Below are positions 8,069 through 17,286 of a stretch of 47,614 nucleotides of DNA, piece by piece. Under the pieces are notes generated by a model. The model had not been told where the DNA came from. It was given only the letters and a program-made list of their open reading frames with translations, and made no database searches. Each line of letters begins with the position of its first letter. The first letter of the stretch is position 1. The translations under genes and the position numbers were made by a program. This DNA comes from Clostridia bacterium (GTDB taxonomy: Bacteria; Bacillota; Clostridia; Lachnospirales; Lachnospiraceae), in assembly GCA_021201905.1 (NCBI GenBank), contig JAJQEA010000206.1, positions 1-47,614 of the forward strand, given 5' to 3'.

Positions 8069-8986
8069 ATGAAAAAATTTGCATTATTGCTGTGCGCGAT
8101 TCTGACAGCAGGCGCACTCACCGCGTGTTCCGGCGGGGCGGATGCCACAACGGCCGCCGCACAGGCAACCACCCAGGAGGCCGCGGACAAGGACGGGGCA
8201 GGTAAGGAAGCGGCAGATACTGCGGCAGCAGGCGCTGAGGATAAGGCAGATGCAGCAGGAGAGAATGCAGCAGACGCTGCTGCAGAGAATCCGTTTTCCG
8301 GCAAGACCGTGAAGGTGGGATGTTCCGCTACCTTTGTTCCCTTTGAATCCATTGAGATGGCGGCAGACGGAAGCAAGACCTATGTAGGTATGAATATTGA
8401 TATTGTCAAGGCGGCCGTGGAGAAGAATGGCGGCCAGGTGGAATTTGTGGACATGCCCTTTAAGAGCCTGATGGCGGCCATCCAGGCAGGACAGATTGAC
8501 TTTTGCAGCGGCGGTATGGCGCCCACGGCAGAGAGGGAGAAAACACTGGACTTCAGCGAAATTTTCTTCTATCCCAGAAATGCCATTGTGTACAGGGCAG
8601 AGGATAATTACCCGGATTTGGATTCCCTGAAGGGGAAGAAGATCGCCTATGTATTCGGCACCAACTACCAGCAGGTAGCGGAGAGCGTGGAAGGCGCGGA
8701 GACCGTCGGCATCCAGGGCAGCCCCGCATGTATCGAGGAAGTAAAGAGCAAGAGGGCCGACGCGTGTATCGTTGACGGCGCAGGCGCAACCGAGTTCTTA
8801 AAGAACAATGAGGGCCTTAAGCTGAGCCTTATGGATAAGGTGGATGATGACTGTTTTGCCATCGGTTTCCCCAAGGAATCCCCTTACTATGAGACATTTA
8901 ACAACACACTGAAGGAAATGATGGAAAACGGAGAACTGGATGAAATCATCGCAAGTCATTTAAGCGAGCAGTTCATCTTAGATTAA
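8069..8986 (+). CDS. Amino-acid ABC transporter substrate-binding lipoprotein
   Basis: Captures a polar amino acid or related compound outside the cell and hands it to the membrane permease. It has 305 residues. The signal peptide ends in lipobox LTAC (Cys near residue 20), predicting a lipid-anchored protein. A long Ala/Asp/Glu-rich flexible linker (about 50 residues) follows, and then a family-3 solute-binding fold: GMNIDIVKAA, MPFKSLMAAIQAGQIDF and GMAPTAERE are typical. The ATG at 8069 is chosen because GAGAGGAG stands just upstream and the signal peptide starts MKKFALLL; the open frame extends further up without support. It is first of a three-gene operon with permease and ATPase. Ligand specificity cannot be read from sequence alone. 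Confidence 0.93.
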   Translation: MKKFALLLCAILTAGALTACSGGADATTAAAQATTQEAADKDGAGKEAADTAAAGAEDKADAAGENAADAAAENPFSGKTVKVGCSATFVPFESIEMAADGSKTYVGMNIDIVKAAVEKNGGQVEFVDMPFKSLMAAIQAGQIDFCSGGMAPTAEREKTLDFSEIFFYPRNAIVYRAEDNYPDLDSLKGKKIAYVFGTNYQQVAESVEGAETVGIQGSPACIEEVKSKRADACIVDGAGATEFLKNNEGLKLSLMDKVDDDCFAIGFPKESPYYETFNNTLKEMMENGELDEIIASHLSEQFILD

Positions 8987-9011
8987 GGCAATGTAAAAAG
9001 GGGCTGCGCAT

Positions 9012-9680
9012 ATGAAATTAGATTTTACCAGCGTTTGGCAATACTGGCCATTCCTATACCATGGAGCACTGCTCACCCTGAAGATTACGGCAATCTGCGC
9101 CGTGCTGGGGTTTTTGCTGGGCATCGTACTGGCTCTTGTTAAAATCAGTAAATATAAACCTCTCATATGGTTCGGAAGGTTTTATACATCCATTTTCAGG
9201 GGAACGCCTCTCCTGGTACAGCTGTGTATTATCCATTTTGGACTGCCGCAGCTGCTGGGATTTACACTGACCACCACCCAGTCAGGAATCCTCACATTTA
9301 CACTGAACTCCGCAGCCTATGTCTCCGAGATATTCAGGGGAGGAATCATGGGTGTGGACAAGGGACAGTATGAGGCGTCCATGTCCCTGGGGATTGGCTA
9401 CGGGGACATGATGAAGGACATCATCATTCCCCAGGCCGTGAAACACATTCTTCCCAGCCTGGTAAATGAGGCCATTGCCCTGTTAAAGGAATCCTCCATC
9501 CTGTCCTATATCGGCGCGGTGGAGCTCCTTCGGGCCGCGGACCAGATTACGGTCCTGACCTTCCGGTTCTTTGAACCTTACCTGGTCATTGCCGTTATTT
9601 ACTACGTATTTGTCATGATATTGTCGGCAGTTGCCAGCCGTCTGGAAAGGTGGGTGAACAGAAGTGATAGAGTTTCGTGA
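9012..9680 (+). CDS. Amino-acid ABC transporter permease (HisM/GlnP type)
   Basis: Integral membrane subunit of 222 residues with about five hydrophobic helices. The N-terminal segment [20 protein letters not shown] and [10 protein letters not shown] are hallmarks of the polar amino-acid (HEQ) permease family. The EAA coupling loop is [19 protein letters not shown]. Only one permease gene is present, so it presumably works as a homodimer. It starts 25 bases after the binding protein, with AAAAGGGG upstream, and its end overlaps the ATPase start by 17 bases. Confidence 0.94.
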   Translation: MKLDFTSVWQYWPFLYHGALLTLKITAICAVLGFLLGIVLALVKISKYKPLIWFGRFYTSIFRGTPLLVQLCIIHFGLPQLLGFTLTTTQSGILTFTLNSAAYVSEIFRGGIMGVDKGQYEASMSLGIGYGDMMKDIIIPQAVKHILPSLVNEAIALLKESSILSYIGAVELLRAADQITVLTFRFFEPYLVIAVIYYVFVMILSAVASRLERWVNRSDRVS

Positions 9681-10386
9681 TGTGCATAAAAGCTTCGGAA
9701 ACCTGGAAGTGTTAAAGGGAATCAACCTGAATATTGAGAAGGGCCAGGTCGTTACGCTGATCGGTCCATCGGGATCCGGCAAATCCACCATCTTAAGGTG
9801 TATCAACCTGCTGGAAAAGCCCACCAAGGGGCAGGTATTCATTGATGGTACGGATATAACGGTTCCAAAGGCGGATATCCAGGCCGTAAGGAAGAACATC
9901 GGTATGGTGTTCCAGCACTTTAACCTGTTTCCACATATGACGGTTATGGAGAATATGACCTATGCCCCTGTGAAGGTGAACAAGCTCCCAAAGGAAAAGG
10001 CGGCAGAGCATGCCCTGGAGCTGCTAAAACTGGTGGGTCTGGTGGAGAAGGCGGACGCCTATCCGGGAAAGCTGTCCGGCGGCCAGAAGCAGAGAATCGC
10101 CATCGCCAGGGCCCTGGCCATGGAGCCGCAGATTATGCTGTTCGATGAACCTACCAGCGCCCTGGATCCTGAGATGGTAAAGGAGGTTCTGGAGGTCATT
10201 AAGAACCTGGCCCATACTGGAATCACCATGGCTCTGGTAACCCATGAAATGGGCTTTGCCAGGGAGGTGTCGGACCGTATCTGCTTTATAGACGACGGAC
10301 AGATAGTGGAGGACGCCAATCCGGACGAGTTCTTCAAGAATCCAAAGAGCGACAGGGCCAGGGGATTTCTGGAGAAGGTGCTGTAG
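9664..10386 (+). CDS. Amino-acid ABC transporter ATP-binding protein (GlnQ/HisP type)
   Basis: Cytosolic ATPase of 240 residues. Walker A is GPSGSGKST, the Q-loop is [13 protein letters not shown], the signature is [15 protein letters not shown], Walker B is [12 protein letters not shown], and the switch His is in VTHEMGFA. The start is GTG at 9664, inside the permease end, with AGGTGGG upstream. Overlap implies translational coupling. It completes the transporter; a strong hairpin follows at 10447-10487. Confidence 0.95.
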   Translation: MIEFRDVHKSFGNLEVLKGINLNIEKGQVVTLIGPSGSGKSTILRCINLLEKPTKGQVFIDGTDITVPKADIQAVRKNIGMVFQHFNLFPHMTVMENMTYAPVKVNKLPKEKAAEHALELLKLVGLVEKADAYPGKLSGGQKQRIAIARALAMEPQIMLFDEPTSALDPEMVKEVLEVIKNLAHTGITMALVTHEMGFAREVSDRICFIDDGQIVEDANPDEFFKNPKSDRARGFLEKVL

Positions 10387-10446
10387 AGAAGGCGCGGCTC
10401 AGTATGGCATGGGAGATGCGGGAAAAGTAGATATGATAGAAGCAGA

Positions 10447-10487
10447 CAGCGGGAAATGCGGGCGTTTATGCCCTGCGTTTCCCGCTG
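10447..10487 (+). terminator. Hairpin after the amino-acid ABC operon
   Basis: A long GC-rich stem begins CAGCGGGAAATGC and closes with GCGTTTCCCGCTG, plus an inner GGGC/GCCC pair. It is very stable but lacks a following T-run, so it may act as an RNA 3'-end stabiliser rather than a classical terminator. The surrounding gap 10387-10715 otherwise holds only the promoter of the next gene. Confidence 0.6.
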
Positions 10488-10513
10488 ATATGTTTAGGGA
10501 CTGGATCTTTATA

Positions 10514-10542
10514 TTGACTGTTTTATAAGAAAATGCTATGTT
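10514..10542 (+). promoter_or_regulatory. Promoter of the Rpn-family gene
   Basis: TTGACT (10514-10519) and TATGTT (10537-10542), spacer 17. The leader to the ATG at 10716 is about 165 nt. A TATAAT at 10695-10700 is too close to the ribosome site to serve as the main -10. Confidence 0.55.
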
Positions 10543-10715
10543 AGTGATATGATTCTCAGAGGCGTTCTGCCGACGGCAATCTTAATGGGTGTTTCTGCCC
10601 GCGATTCCAATATGTAAAGTATACAGGTATGACAGGCGGTGATTTTTATGAACATATAGCGGATGTATTTTATTGCAACCGGAGAAAGGATTGATTATAA
10701 TATAAGGAGAAGTGC

Positions 10716-11576
10716 ATGAGTAAACTAAAGACAAAATGTATCATGAAGCCATTGGCTGAACTGATGCTGCTGGACCGTTTCCTGTTTGCCTGTGCTATGG
10801 AGGATTCCAAAATATTGGAGCTGGTGTTATCCATTGTTTTGGAAAAGGAAATTGAGCTGATGAAACAGCCTCAGTCAGAGCGGGAGTTGAGAACAGCGCC
10901 ATGGCTGCGTTCCATCCGTCTGGATGTGTATGCAATGGACGAGGAGGACTCTGTATATAATGCAGAGGTACAGAAGCAGAATACAGGGAATCTGATTAAA
11001 AGGAGCCGGTTTTACTAAGCTCTGATAGACAGCTCCCTGCTGGCACCCGGAGAGATAGATTTTAACCATATGCAGTCTTCCTGCCTCATAACTATCATGC
11101 CCTTTGATTTGTGGGGATATGGGAGGTATAAGTATACATACCGCATGGAATGCAGAGAGATAAAGGGACTTGTTCTGAATGACGGGGTTACCAGAATATT
11201 TTTGAATACCCATGGCACGGATAAGGAGGGGGTAAGTCCTGAACTGATTGAACTTCTTCATTACATTGAGAATACATGTGATGCTGAGGCGGACAGGATC
11301 CAAAGCGAGCGGGTCAGGGAAATATACAGGCGTGTCAGTCAGGTGAAAGCCAGCGAAGAGATTGGAGTGAGATATATGCAGGAATGGGAAGAACGTGCGT
11401 ATCAGCTGCAGGAGGCCAGGGCGGAGGGCCGGGAAGAAGGCATCAGAGCTTTTGTTTTAGACAACCTGGAGGATGGAAAGACAGAGCCGCAGATACTTGA
11501 TAAGCTGGAACGGAGGTTCATGATGGACCGTGTGACTGCGAAGCAGGTGTTGGAACGATATGCGAAAGAGGGTTGA
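10716..11576 (+). pseudogene. Rpn-family PD-(D/E)XK nuclease / putative transposase, interrupted by a stop codon
   Basis: Rpn proteins are DNA endonucleases of the PD-(D/E)XK fold linked to recombination, often present in several copies per genome. The frame opens with AAGGAG and ATG at 10716. It carries the nuclease core LDVYAMDEEDSVYNAEVQKQ (Asp, then Glu-x-Gln). It stops at TAA 11016-11018 and continues in the same frame through ALIDSSLLAPGEIDF to 11576. The expected sequence is RSRFY-Q-ALID, so a Gln CAA probably became TAA. The restored protein would be 286 residues, a normal length, ending in an Arg/Glu-rich helical tail (EARAEGREEGIRAF). As written, only a 100-residue fragment would be made unless the stop is read through; the downstream part has an ATG at 11070. 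Confidence 0.85.
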
Positions 11577-11586
11577 AAACTTCAGT

Positions 11587-11633
11587 ATAGCAACAGGCCG
11601 TCCGGGCATAAAGCCCAGGCGGCCTGTTGCTAT
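11587..11633. terminator. Bidirectional hairpin between the Rpn gene and dctM
   Basis: The stem pairs TAGCAACAGGCCG with CGGCCTGTTGCTA plus an inner GGGC/GCCC, in an 88-base convergent gap. T-runs are weak on both sides, but position and strength fit a shared terminator. Confidence 0.75.
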
Positions 11634-11664
11634 GTTGCATACAAAAATATATCCTATGTTTCCA

Positions 11665-12966
11665 CTAAATCAATCCCATCAGACTGGGTACTCCCAGTGA
11701 CAGCACCGGTATATAGGTAACGGCCAGCAGAAGGAGGAACAGTACCGCAAAGTAGGGCAGCAGTGTCCTGGTCACCTGCTCGATACTGATTTTGCTGATA
11801 CCGCAGCCCACGAACAGTACGGAACCAACAGGCGGTGTGATGTTGCCCAGGCACATATTGAAGATTAACATGACGCCGAACTGGATGTCAGTCATTCCTA
11901 AGCTCTGGGCGATAGGAAGGAAGATAGGCGTGAAAATCAGGATAGCCGGTGTGATATCCATGAACATGCCCACAACCATCAGAATTATGTTCGTCAGCAG
12001 CAGAATCACGTATTTGTTGGTGGAGATGGACATGATGCCCTCGCTGATGGCTGCCGGGATTCCTGAGTATGCCATGACAAAGGACATGGCGGAGGAAGCG
12101 GATATCAGGAACAGGATGATGCCGCTGGTGCATGCGCTGCTTACCAGAATCTTCATGAAGGACTTCACGGTAAGGCTTTTATAGCAGATAGAGAGAATCA
12201 GGCAGTAGAGCACGCAGATACCGGCTCCCTCGGTGGCGGTGAAGATGCCGCCCACGATACCGCCGATAACAATGATGATGAGCAGCAGGCTGGGGATGGC
12301 TTCCAGTGTCACTTTAACGGCTTCCCTGGCGGGTGTGCGGCCGGATACCGGGTATTTGTGCTTTTTAGCGTAGATGAATGCCACTACCATGGATCCAACG
12401 CCCATCAGGATGCCGGGAATGTATCCGGCCATGAACAGGGTGGATATGGACACGCCTCCCGCCACCGTGGAGTACACGATAAATGCGCTGGTAGGGGGAA
12501 TCAGGAGTCCGGTTGGGGCTGAGGCAATGTTTACCGCCGTGGCAAAAGCCGGGTCATAGCCCTCATCCTTCTGGATAGGGTAGATACAGCCGCCCATGGC
12601 TGATGCGGCCGCAACGGAAGAACCGGACAGCGCGCCAAAGAGCATGTTGCCCACGATGTTGGCCTGGGCCAGGGAACCTGGAATCCAGCCCACGAACAGC
12701 TTTGCGAAGTTTACAAGGCGTCTGGCGATACCGCCGTTGTTCATGATGTTGCCGGCCAGGATGAAGAGGGGGATGGCAAGCAGGGAGAAACTCTCCACGC
12801 CGCTGTTCATCTTCTGCATGGTGATGAATGTAATCTGGTCCCAGGACAGGCTGGAGATGGCGGTTACGATGGATGCGATTACGATGCTGACGGAGATTGG
12901 GCAGCTGAGGAACAGCAGAATGCCAAATACCGCAAACAGGATGACGGTTGTAAGTCCGATACTCAT
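11665..12966 (-). CDS. dctM: TRAP transporter large permease (DctM)
   Basis: Main translocation subunit of a tripartite ATP-independent periplasmic-type transporter, driven by an ion gradient. It has 433 residues and about 12 hydrophobic helices. Family stretches are MNSGVESFSLLAIPLFILAG near residue 55, NIVGNMLFGALSGSSVAAASAMG, PPTSAFIVYSTVAGGVSI and LNMCLGNITPPVG-like FNMCLGNITPPVGSVLF near the end. Its ATG shares one base with the dctQ stop (TAATG), so they are coupled. It is last gene of the GH31-dctP-dctQ-dctM operon. Confidence 0.96.
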   Translation of the reverse strand: MSIGLTTVILFAVFGILLFLSCPISVSIVIASIVTAISSLSWDQITFITMQKMNSGVESFSLLAIPLFILAGNIMNNGGIARRLVNFAKLFVGWIPGSLAQANIVGNMLFGALSGSSVAAASAMGGCIYPIQKDEGYDPAFATAVNIASAPTGLLIPPTSAFIVYSTVAGGVSISTLFMAGYIPGILMGVGSMVVAFIYAKKHKYPVSGRTPAREAVKVTLEAIPSLLLIIIVIGGIVGGIFTATEGAGICVLYCLILSICYKSLTVKSFMKILVSSACTSGIILFLISASSAMSFVMAYSGIPAAISEGIMSISTNKYVILLLTNIILMVVGMFMDITPAILIFTPIFLPIAQSLGMTDIQFGVMLIFNMCLGNITPPVGSVLFVGCGISKISIEQVTRTLLPYFAVLFLLLLAVTYIPVLSLGVPSLMGLI

Positions 12967-13466
12967 TACTCATTCCCTCCTTCAATGGTGATTCCGGTTA
13001 CATCCTCATAGATATTGATAATCTGTGCCAGGATGATGAACAGTCCGGAGATGGGCGCCATGGCGTATACCAGGCTTCTGGGAATTCCCAGCAGCGCGGA
13101 GAATACCTTCTGGGCGCTTAATGCCAGCTTGAATCCGCCTATGGTGATGACAAAGATGGCAAAGAGCAGAATCAGCACATCGATGACTGTCATCAGAATT
13201 CTGCGTCCCGCCGGGCTTAAGCTGTCACGCACCAGCACCAGACACATGTGCTCCCTGGTGATGAAGGCATAGGCAGCCCCGATGAAACCGGTCCAAATCA
13301 GGAAGTAGCGCACCAGCTCCTCGGTAAAGGCGGCCGGGCTGTTGAGCACGTAGCGTGTAAATACCTGGTACAGGACCAGGAGGGTCATGACAGACAGCAG
13401 CACGGTGGCTATGCCGGCCAGAAGACGGGTCATCCACTTTTTGATGACAGATAATATTTCATTCAT
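12966..13466 (-). CDS. dctQ: TRAP transporter small permease (DctQ)
   Basis: Small membrane subunit, 166 residues, four hydrophobic helices. FTRYVLNSPAAFTEELVRYFLIWTGFIGAA is the characteristic DctQ core. The ATG at 13466 has GGGGAGG upstream. It lies between the binding protein and dctM, 14 bases after dctP. Confidence 0.94.
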   Translation of the reverse strand: MNEILSVIKKWMTRLLAGIATVLLSVMTLLVLYQVFTRYVLNSPAAFTEELVRYFLIWTGFIGAAYAFITREHMCLVLVRDSLSPAGRRILMTVIDVLILLFAIFVITIGGFKLALSAQKVFSALLGIPRSLVYAMAPISGLFIILAQIINIYEDVTGITIEGGNE

Positions 13467-13480
13467 GTGATTACCTCCCC

Positions 13481-14506
13481 TTATTCTACCGAATCAATGG
13501 TGTCAAGCAGTTCCTTCACACCGGGATACTGTGCGCAGTATTCGTCAATCATACCGCTTGTGGCCTGACGGAAGGCATCCTTGTCAACATCATTTACGAA
13601 TTCCACTCCCATCTGGGTTGATGCTTCCTGGATGGCCTCATCAATGGCTGCATCCCATGCAATCTTGTGGCTTTCGGTGGATTCATGGGCTACTTCCAGG
13701 ATGATTTGCTGGTCTTGCGGGCTGATGGTTTTCCATACCTTGGCGCTCATGACCATTACATCCGGAATCATGGCGTGCTGGTCCGTGGAGTATACCTTGC
13801 AGATTTCACCGTGCTTTCCGGTGGTAAGGGCTGTTTCGTTGTTCTCAGTGCCGTCGATGATACCGGTCTGGAGAGACGTGTATACATCGCCGTAGGACAT
13901 GGCTACCGGGATGCCGCCCAGGGCCTTCATCATATCGGTCTGGGATTTCATGTCCTGCACACGAATCTTCAGGCCCTTTAGGTCGGCCGGCGTGCGGATT
14001 GCCTTGTTCTTGGTGTAGAAGGAACGGGCGCCTGAGGTGTAGTAGGTCAGGGTCACGAATCCGTCGTCTGAGGAGGACAGGAAGAAATCCTGCATCTGAG
14101 CGGAATCCATTACGTGATAAAAGTCTTCCGTATCGTCAAAGATATAGGGAAGGCCAAAGGCGTGATAGGATTCATTGTAGGTAGCCAGGCCGGGCGCGGA
14201 TACCTTTGTCATGGAAATGACACCGGCCATCAGCTGTTCCATGTTCTCATTCTCAGAGCCCAGCTGGCCGTTTGGAAGGATGCGCACCTGGATTCTTCCG
14301 TTTGTCCGCTCCTCCACCTTGTCTGCGAATTCTGTCATTGCGATATGTACCGTATGGGTCTCGCTGAGGCCGTGAGCCAGAGTGAGCACCATGGGATTTT
14401 CCGCGGTGGCTTCCGTGCTGGTCTTAGCGCCGCTCTGGGCGCATCCGGTAAGCCCCAGTACAGCTAGACCCAAAGCCGCTGCCATTGCTGCTGCAAATTT
14501 TTTCAT
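13481..14506 (-). CDS. dctP: TRAP transporter solute-binding lipoprotein (DctP family)
   Basis: Extracellular ligand-binding subunit, 341 residues from the ATG at 14506, which has AGGGG upstream and starts a signal peptide MKKFAAAMAAALGLAVLGLTGC. The lipobox LTGC predicts a lipoprotein, as expected in a Gram-positive. The DctP fold is shown by TLAHGLSETHTVHIAM, LKGLKIRVQD (the conserved Arg that salt-bridges a carboxylate ligand in this family) and MSYGDVYTSLQTGIIDGTENN. The ligand is therefore probably an organic or sugar acid. An open frame extends 26 codons further up but lacks signal-peptide logic. A hairpin at 14533-14561 separates it from the GH31 gene. Confidence 0.94.
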   Translation of the reverse strand: MKKFAAAMAAALGLAVLGLTGCAQSGAKTSTEATAENPMVLTLAHGLSETHTVHIAMTEFADKVEERTNGRIQVRILPNGQLGSENENMEQLMAGVISMTKVSAPGLATYNESYHAFGLPYIFDDTEDFYHVMDSAQMQDFFLSSSDDGFVTLTYYTSGARSFYTKNKAIRTPADLKGLKIRVQDMKSQTDMMKALGGIPVAMSYGDVYTSLQTGIIDGTENNETALTTGKHGEICKVYSTDQHAMIPDVMVMSAKVWKTISPQDQQIILEVAHESTESHKIAWDAAIDEAIQEASTQMGVEFVNDVDKDAFRQATSGMIDEYCAQYPGVKELLDTIDSVE

Positions 14507-14532
14507 TTTCAATATCCCCTTTCTATGTAGCG

Positions 14533-14561
14533 GCTTCCCCTCTGTAAGCGGGAGGGGAAGC
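14533..14561 (-). promoter_or_regulatory. Intercistronic hairpin between the GH31 gene and dctP
   Basis: A perfect 10-bp stem (GCTTCCCCTC with GAGGGGAAGC) has a nine-base loop and no T-run. Such structures between operon genes often mark RNA processing and protect a transcript end, which could set different levels of glycosidase and binding protein. Confidence 0.6.
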
Positions 14562-14573
14562 GTATGCTTATCT

Positions 14574-17075
14574 TTACATACCAATCAGGTCAAACTGCTC
14601 AAAGGATACAATCACCTGATAATCCTTCTTGGGATTAGGGTATTTAATCTGAACGGACTTAAGCCTCTGGCTGTAATACCATCCGCAGTCCACCTCCTCA
14701 AATTTTCTCCTGTGGAGGAAGTGAGGAAGGGTCTGTCCGTCCGCCTTGACCCAGTAAGGCGCTTTCTTACGGTGTATCATGTCCAGATACAGCGTCTCTA
14801 CGGCTGTCTCATAGTGGCCTTCCCGGCAAAAATCCAAAACAGTCCGTTCTCCGGCCGTCATGGTTATGGATGTTTTCAGATAGTCTCCGCGCTCATAATC
14901 CATGGAAATGCCGTCGTCCTCATAGAGGTCGAAGCGTCCGTCCCTGTCGGCGGCGCACAGGATTCGTATATGCTGCGCCTGCTGGGTTTTCAGGTTGTCA
15001 AGCTTGTCTTCGGCCATGGGAATGATGGCTCTGCTTCTCACAAACAGAGGGATGGACCCCAGATCCACGGGAAGCTCAATGGTGCGGCCGCCCTCATAGG
15101 CTGTCCTTGTATGGAAATCATAGAAGGTCTCGCCCTCAGGCAGGTATACCTTCCTGGCGGTGGCGCCTTTTTCAACCACGTTGGCCACCAGCAGGGAATC
15201 TCCGAACATGAAGTCCACGCCCTCCTCGTAGCACGTTACATCCTCCTGAAACGCACTGCACATGGGTTCCATGATGGGCAGTCCTGTCTCATGGGCCCGC
15301 TCCATCAGGGAGTAGAGATAGGGACTTAACCGGTAGCGCAGCCCGATGGCCTCCCGGATATAATCCATACAGTCACCGTACATCCAGGGCTCAGTCACCG
15401 TGTTGTCGGTGTTGGTGGAGTGGATGGAGAAACGTGGCTGGAATATGCCGTTCTGAATCCAGCGCACCATAAGCTCTGCTTCCGGCGACGGTCCGTAGAA
15501 GCCACCGATGTCGCAGCCCTGGTTGGCTACGCCGGAAAGGCTCATGCCCAGGATGGTTGCAATGTTGTATTTTAAGGAGTCCCAGCAGGTCAGGTTGTCT
15601 CCGGCCCAGGTCTGCGCGTAGCGCTGGATGCCGCAGTGGCCGGAACGGCACACGATGTATGGGCGGGTGTTGCCAAAGGTTTCATGGATAGCTTCGTCGG
15701 TGATATGGCACATGATGTTGGACATGACGGATTTCAACTGGCCGATGGTACCTCCCTTGCCCTCAAAATCACAGCGGCAGTCCTTGTCCACCAGGCTGTC
15801 ATATTCGCAGTTGTCATTCCACACAGAGCTGGTGCCGTATTCCAGGACATTTTCCTTAAGCATTTCCTTCCAGTAAGCCCGGGTGTCGGGCTTTGTGAAG
15901 TCCGCGAACACGCCCTTTCCGCCCCACCAGGTTCCGATTCCAGGCTCGTCGCTGTCGCTGGCCTTTATAAACATGCCTTTGGCCTTCATCTTCTCCAGCT
16001 TGGGGTGAATCAGAAGGATGCCCGGCTTTACGTTGGGGGACACGGACACGCCTCTCTTATCCATTTGCGCAAAGAACTCCTTGGGATCCTTGAAACGCTT
16101 TTTATTCCAGGTAAAGACACAGCGCTTGATGCCGTTGTCCGTTTCCACGGTGCAGTAGCCGGAGGAGAGCTGGAAACCGTCAACCGGTATCTTCTCTTCC
16201 TTTGTTGTGTCGATGAAATCCAGGATAGCGTCGTCGCAGTTCTCATCTAGTTCCGGATAATACATGGAGGAACCCAGGTATCCAAGGGCATACCGGGGAA
16301 GCATGGCGGATTTGCCGGTGAGGTCCGTATAGCGCTCCACCACCTGGCGCACGCCGGGGCCTGCAATGAGGAAGAGGTCGATGTCGCCGCCGTCTGTGCG
16401 GTAACGGCTGTGGGGCTTCCAATAGTTGCTCTTCTCACGTCCCATGTCAAAATCGCACTCGTAGGTGTTGTGGTAGAAATACCCCACTGCCTTTTTGGTG
16501 CCGCGGTTTAATTTTATGTAGAAGGGGATATGCTTGTAAAGTGAGTCGGTCTCTTTGGGGTTGTATCCCATGGCGTCCTTGGGGCTCATGCCCATGAATT
16601 TCTGGGCTTTGTTGAAGTCTCCGCTCTTCTCTCCAAAACCATAGAAACAGTCTTCCGGTGAAATCTCGCTGGTGTGAATCCGGCGGTGGTTGCTGTCCTC
16701 CATATAGGCCAGGTCCACGATATCGGCGTGAAGCAGGGTTCCCTCCTTGTCATACACGCAGATGCGGAAGGGGTCCTTCTCCACCACTACCTTCAGATTA
16801 CGTCCCTCGATTACCGCTTCCCTGTCCCCGTCCCACAGGACTGCGTCCGCCGCTTCCACCCGTGTTCTGCGACCCTTCAGGAAATCATCCATCCGGTCTT
16901 CCCATGCTGTCATCACAAGGCTGTAGGATTCCTCCGCGAAATCGCCGTCAAATCCGGCCCTGATACGCAGGATGGAATCTGTCAAAAAGAAAATGCGGAT
17001 TTCCACACCGTCTGTCATTATGGAAACGTAATTATCCTTTTTGGTGACCGTGTAAGCATTCGTACAAACCTTCAT
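14574..17075 (-). CDS. Glycoside hydrolase family 31 (alpha-glucosidase/alpha-xylosidase type)
   Basis: Retaining alpha-glycosidase of 833 residues. An N-terminal galactose-mutarotase-like beta domain (GFGEKSGDFNKAQ near residue 145) precedes the catalytic barrel. The nucleophile is D421 in SSVWNDNCEYD and the acid/base is D493 in WAGDN. GCDIGGFYG follows near 525, then DYERGDY and C-terminal beta domains. No signal peptide is visible, so it acts inside the cell. ATG at 17075 has AAGGAGG upstream. It is first of the operon with the TRAP genes and divergent from an AraC regulator. Because TRAP systems carry acids, the substrate may be an alpha-linked glycoside bearing a carboxylate; this is inference. 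Confidence 0.93.
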   Translation of the reverse strand: MKVCTNAYTVTKKDNYVSIMTDGVEIRIFFLTDSILRIRAGFDGDFAEESYSLVMTAWEDRMDDFLKGRRTRVEAADAVLWDGDREAVIEGRNLKVVVEKDPFRICVYDKEGTLLHADIVDLAYMEDSNHRRIHTSEISPEDCFYGFGEKSGDFNKAQKFMGMSPKDAMGYNPKETDSLYKHIPFYIKLNRGTKKAVGYFYHNTYECDFDMGREKSNYWKPHSRYRTDGGDIDLFLIAGPGVRQVVERYTDLTGKSAMLPRYALGYLGSSMYYPELDENCDDAILDFIDTTKEEKIPVDGFQLSSGYCTVETDNGIKRCVFTWNKKRFKDPKEFFAQMDKRGVSVSPNVKPGILLIHPKLEKMKAKGMFIKASDSDEPGIGTWWGGKGVFADFTKPDTRAYWKEMLKENVLEYGTSSVWNDNCEYDSLVDKDCRCDFEGKGGTIGQLKSVMSNIMCHITDEAIHETFGNTRPYIVCRSGHCGIQRYAQTWAGDNLTCWDSLKYNIATILGMSLSGVANQGCDIGGFYGPSPEAELMVRWIQNGIFQPRFSIHSTNTDNTVTEPWMYGDCMDYIREAIGLRYRLSPYLYSLMERAHETGLPIMEPMCSAFQEDVTCYEEGVDFMFGDSLLVANVVEKGATARKVYLPEGETFYDFHTRTAYEGGRTIELPVDLGSIPLFVRSRAIIPMAEDKLDNLKTQQAQHIRILCAADRDGRFDLYEDDGISMDYERGDYLKTSITMTAGERTVLDFCREGHYETAVETLYLDMIHRKKAPYWVKADGQTLPHFLHRRKFEEVDCGWYYSQRLKSVQIKYPNPKKDYQVIVSFEQFDLIGM

Positions 17076-17119
17076 AAATTGTTGCCTCCTTGTTTTATTT
17101 CAACCGGTTTTATGTTATT

Positions 17120-17163
17120 ATTATATAGAATTAAGGCCGCCTAAACTAGACAATATTTGCAGT
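17120..17163 (-). promoter_or_regulatory. GH31/TRAP operon promoter region with a poor -35
   Basis: On the minus strand a TATAAT sits at 17120-17125, but the -35 position (TAGTTT) is weak, typical of an activator-dependent promoter. Upstream the sequence holds short dyads (AATATT-TGC-AGTATT). The divergent AraC protein is the obvious candidate activator. The 211-base gap 17076-17286 holds this and the AraC promoter. Confidence 0.45.
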
Positions 17164-17187
17164 ATTATGGCGGAAATTAAACATATC

Positions 17188-17216
17188 TTGCTGTATTAAT
17201 TTGGAAGCTCTATGAT
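17188..17216 (+). promoter_or_regulatory. Promoter of the AraC-family regulator
   Basis: TTGCTG (17188-17193) and TATGAT (17211-17216), spacer 17. Confidence 0.6.
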
Positions 17217-17286
17217 GTTTCCGTGTATTTTATGCCTATAAAAATATGGGAATTGGATATATGTACCAAAGAAAGGGGGAAACAGA

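Noticed and set aside
10716-11576. Insertion sequence with terminal repeats around the Rpn gene
   Set aside because: No terminal inverted repeats or target duplications could be seen; the flanking hairpins belong to neighbouring operons.
14382-15329. A 315-residue open frame on the plus strand opposite GH31 and dctP
   Set aside because: It is the antisense shadow of two well-supported genes, has no ribosome site and no recognisable motif.
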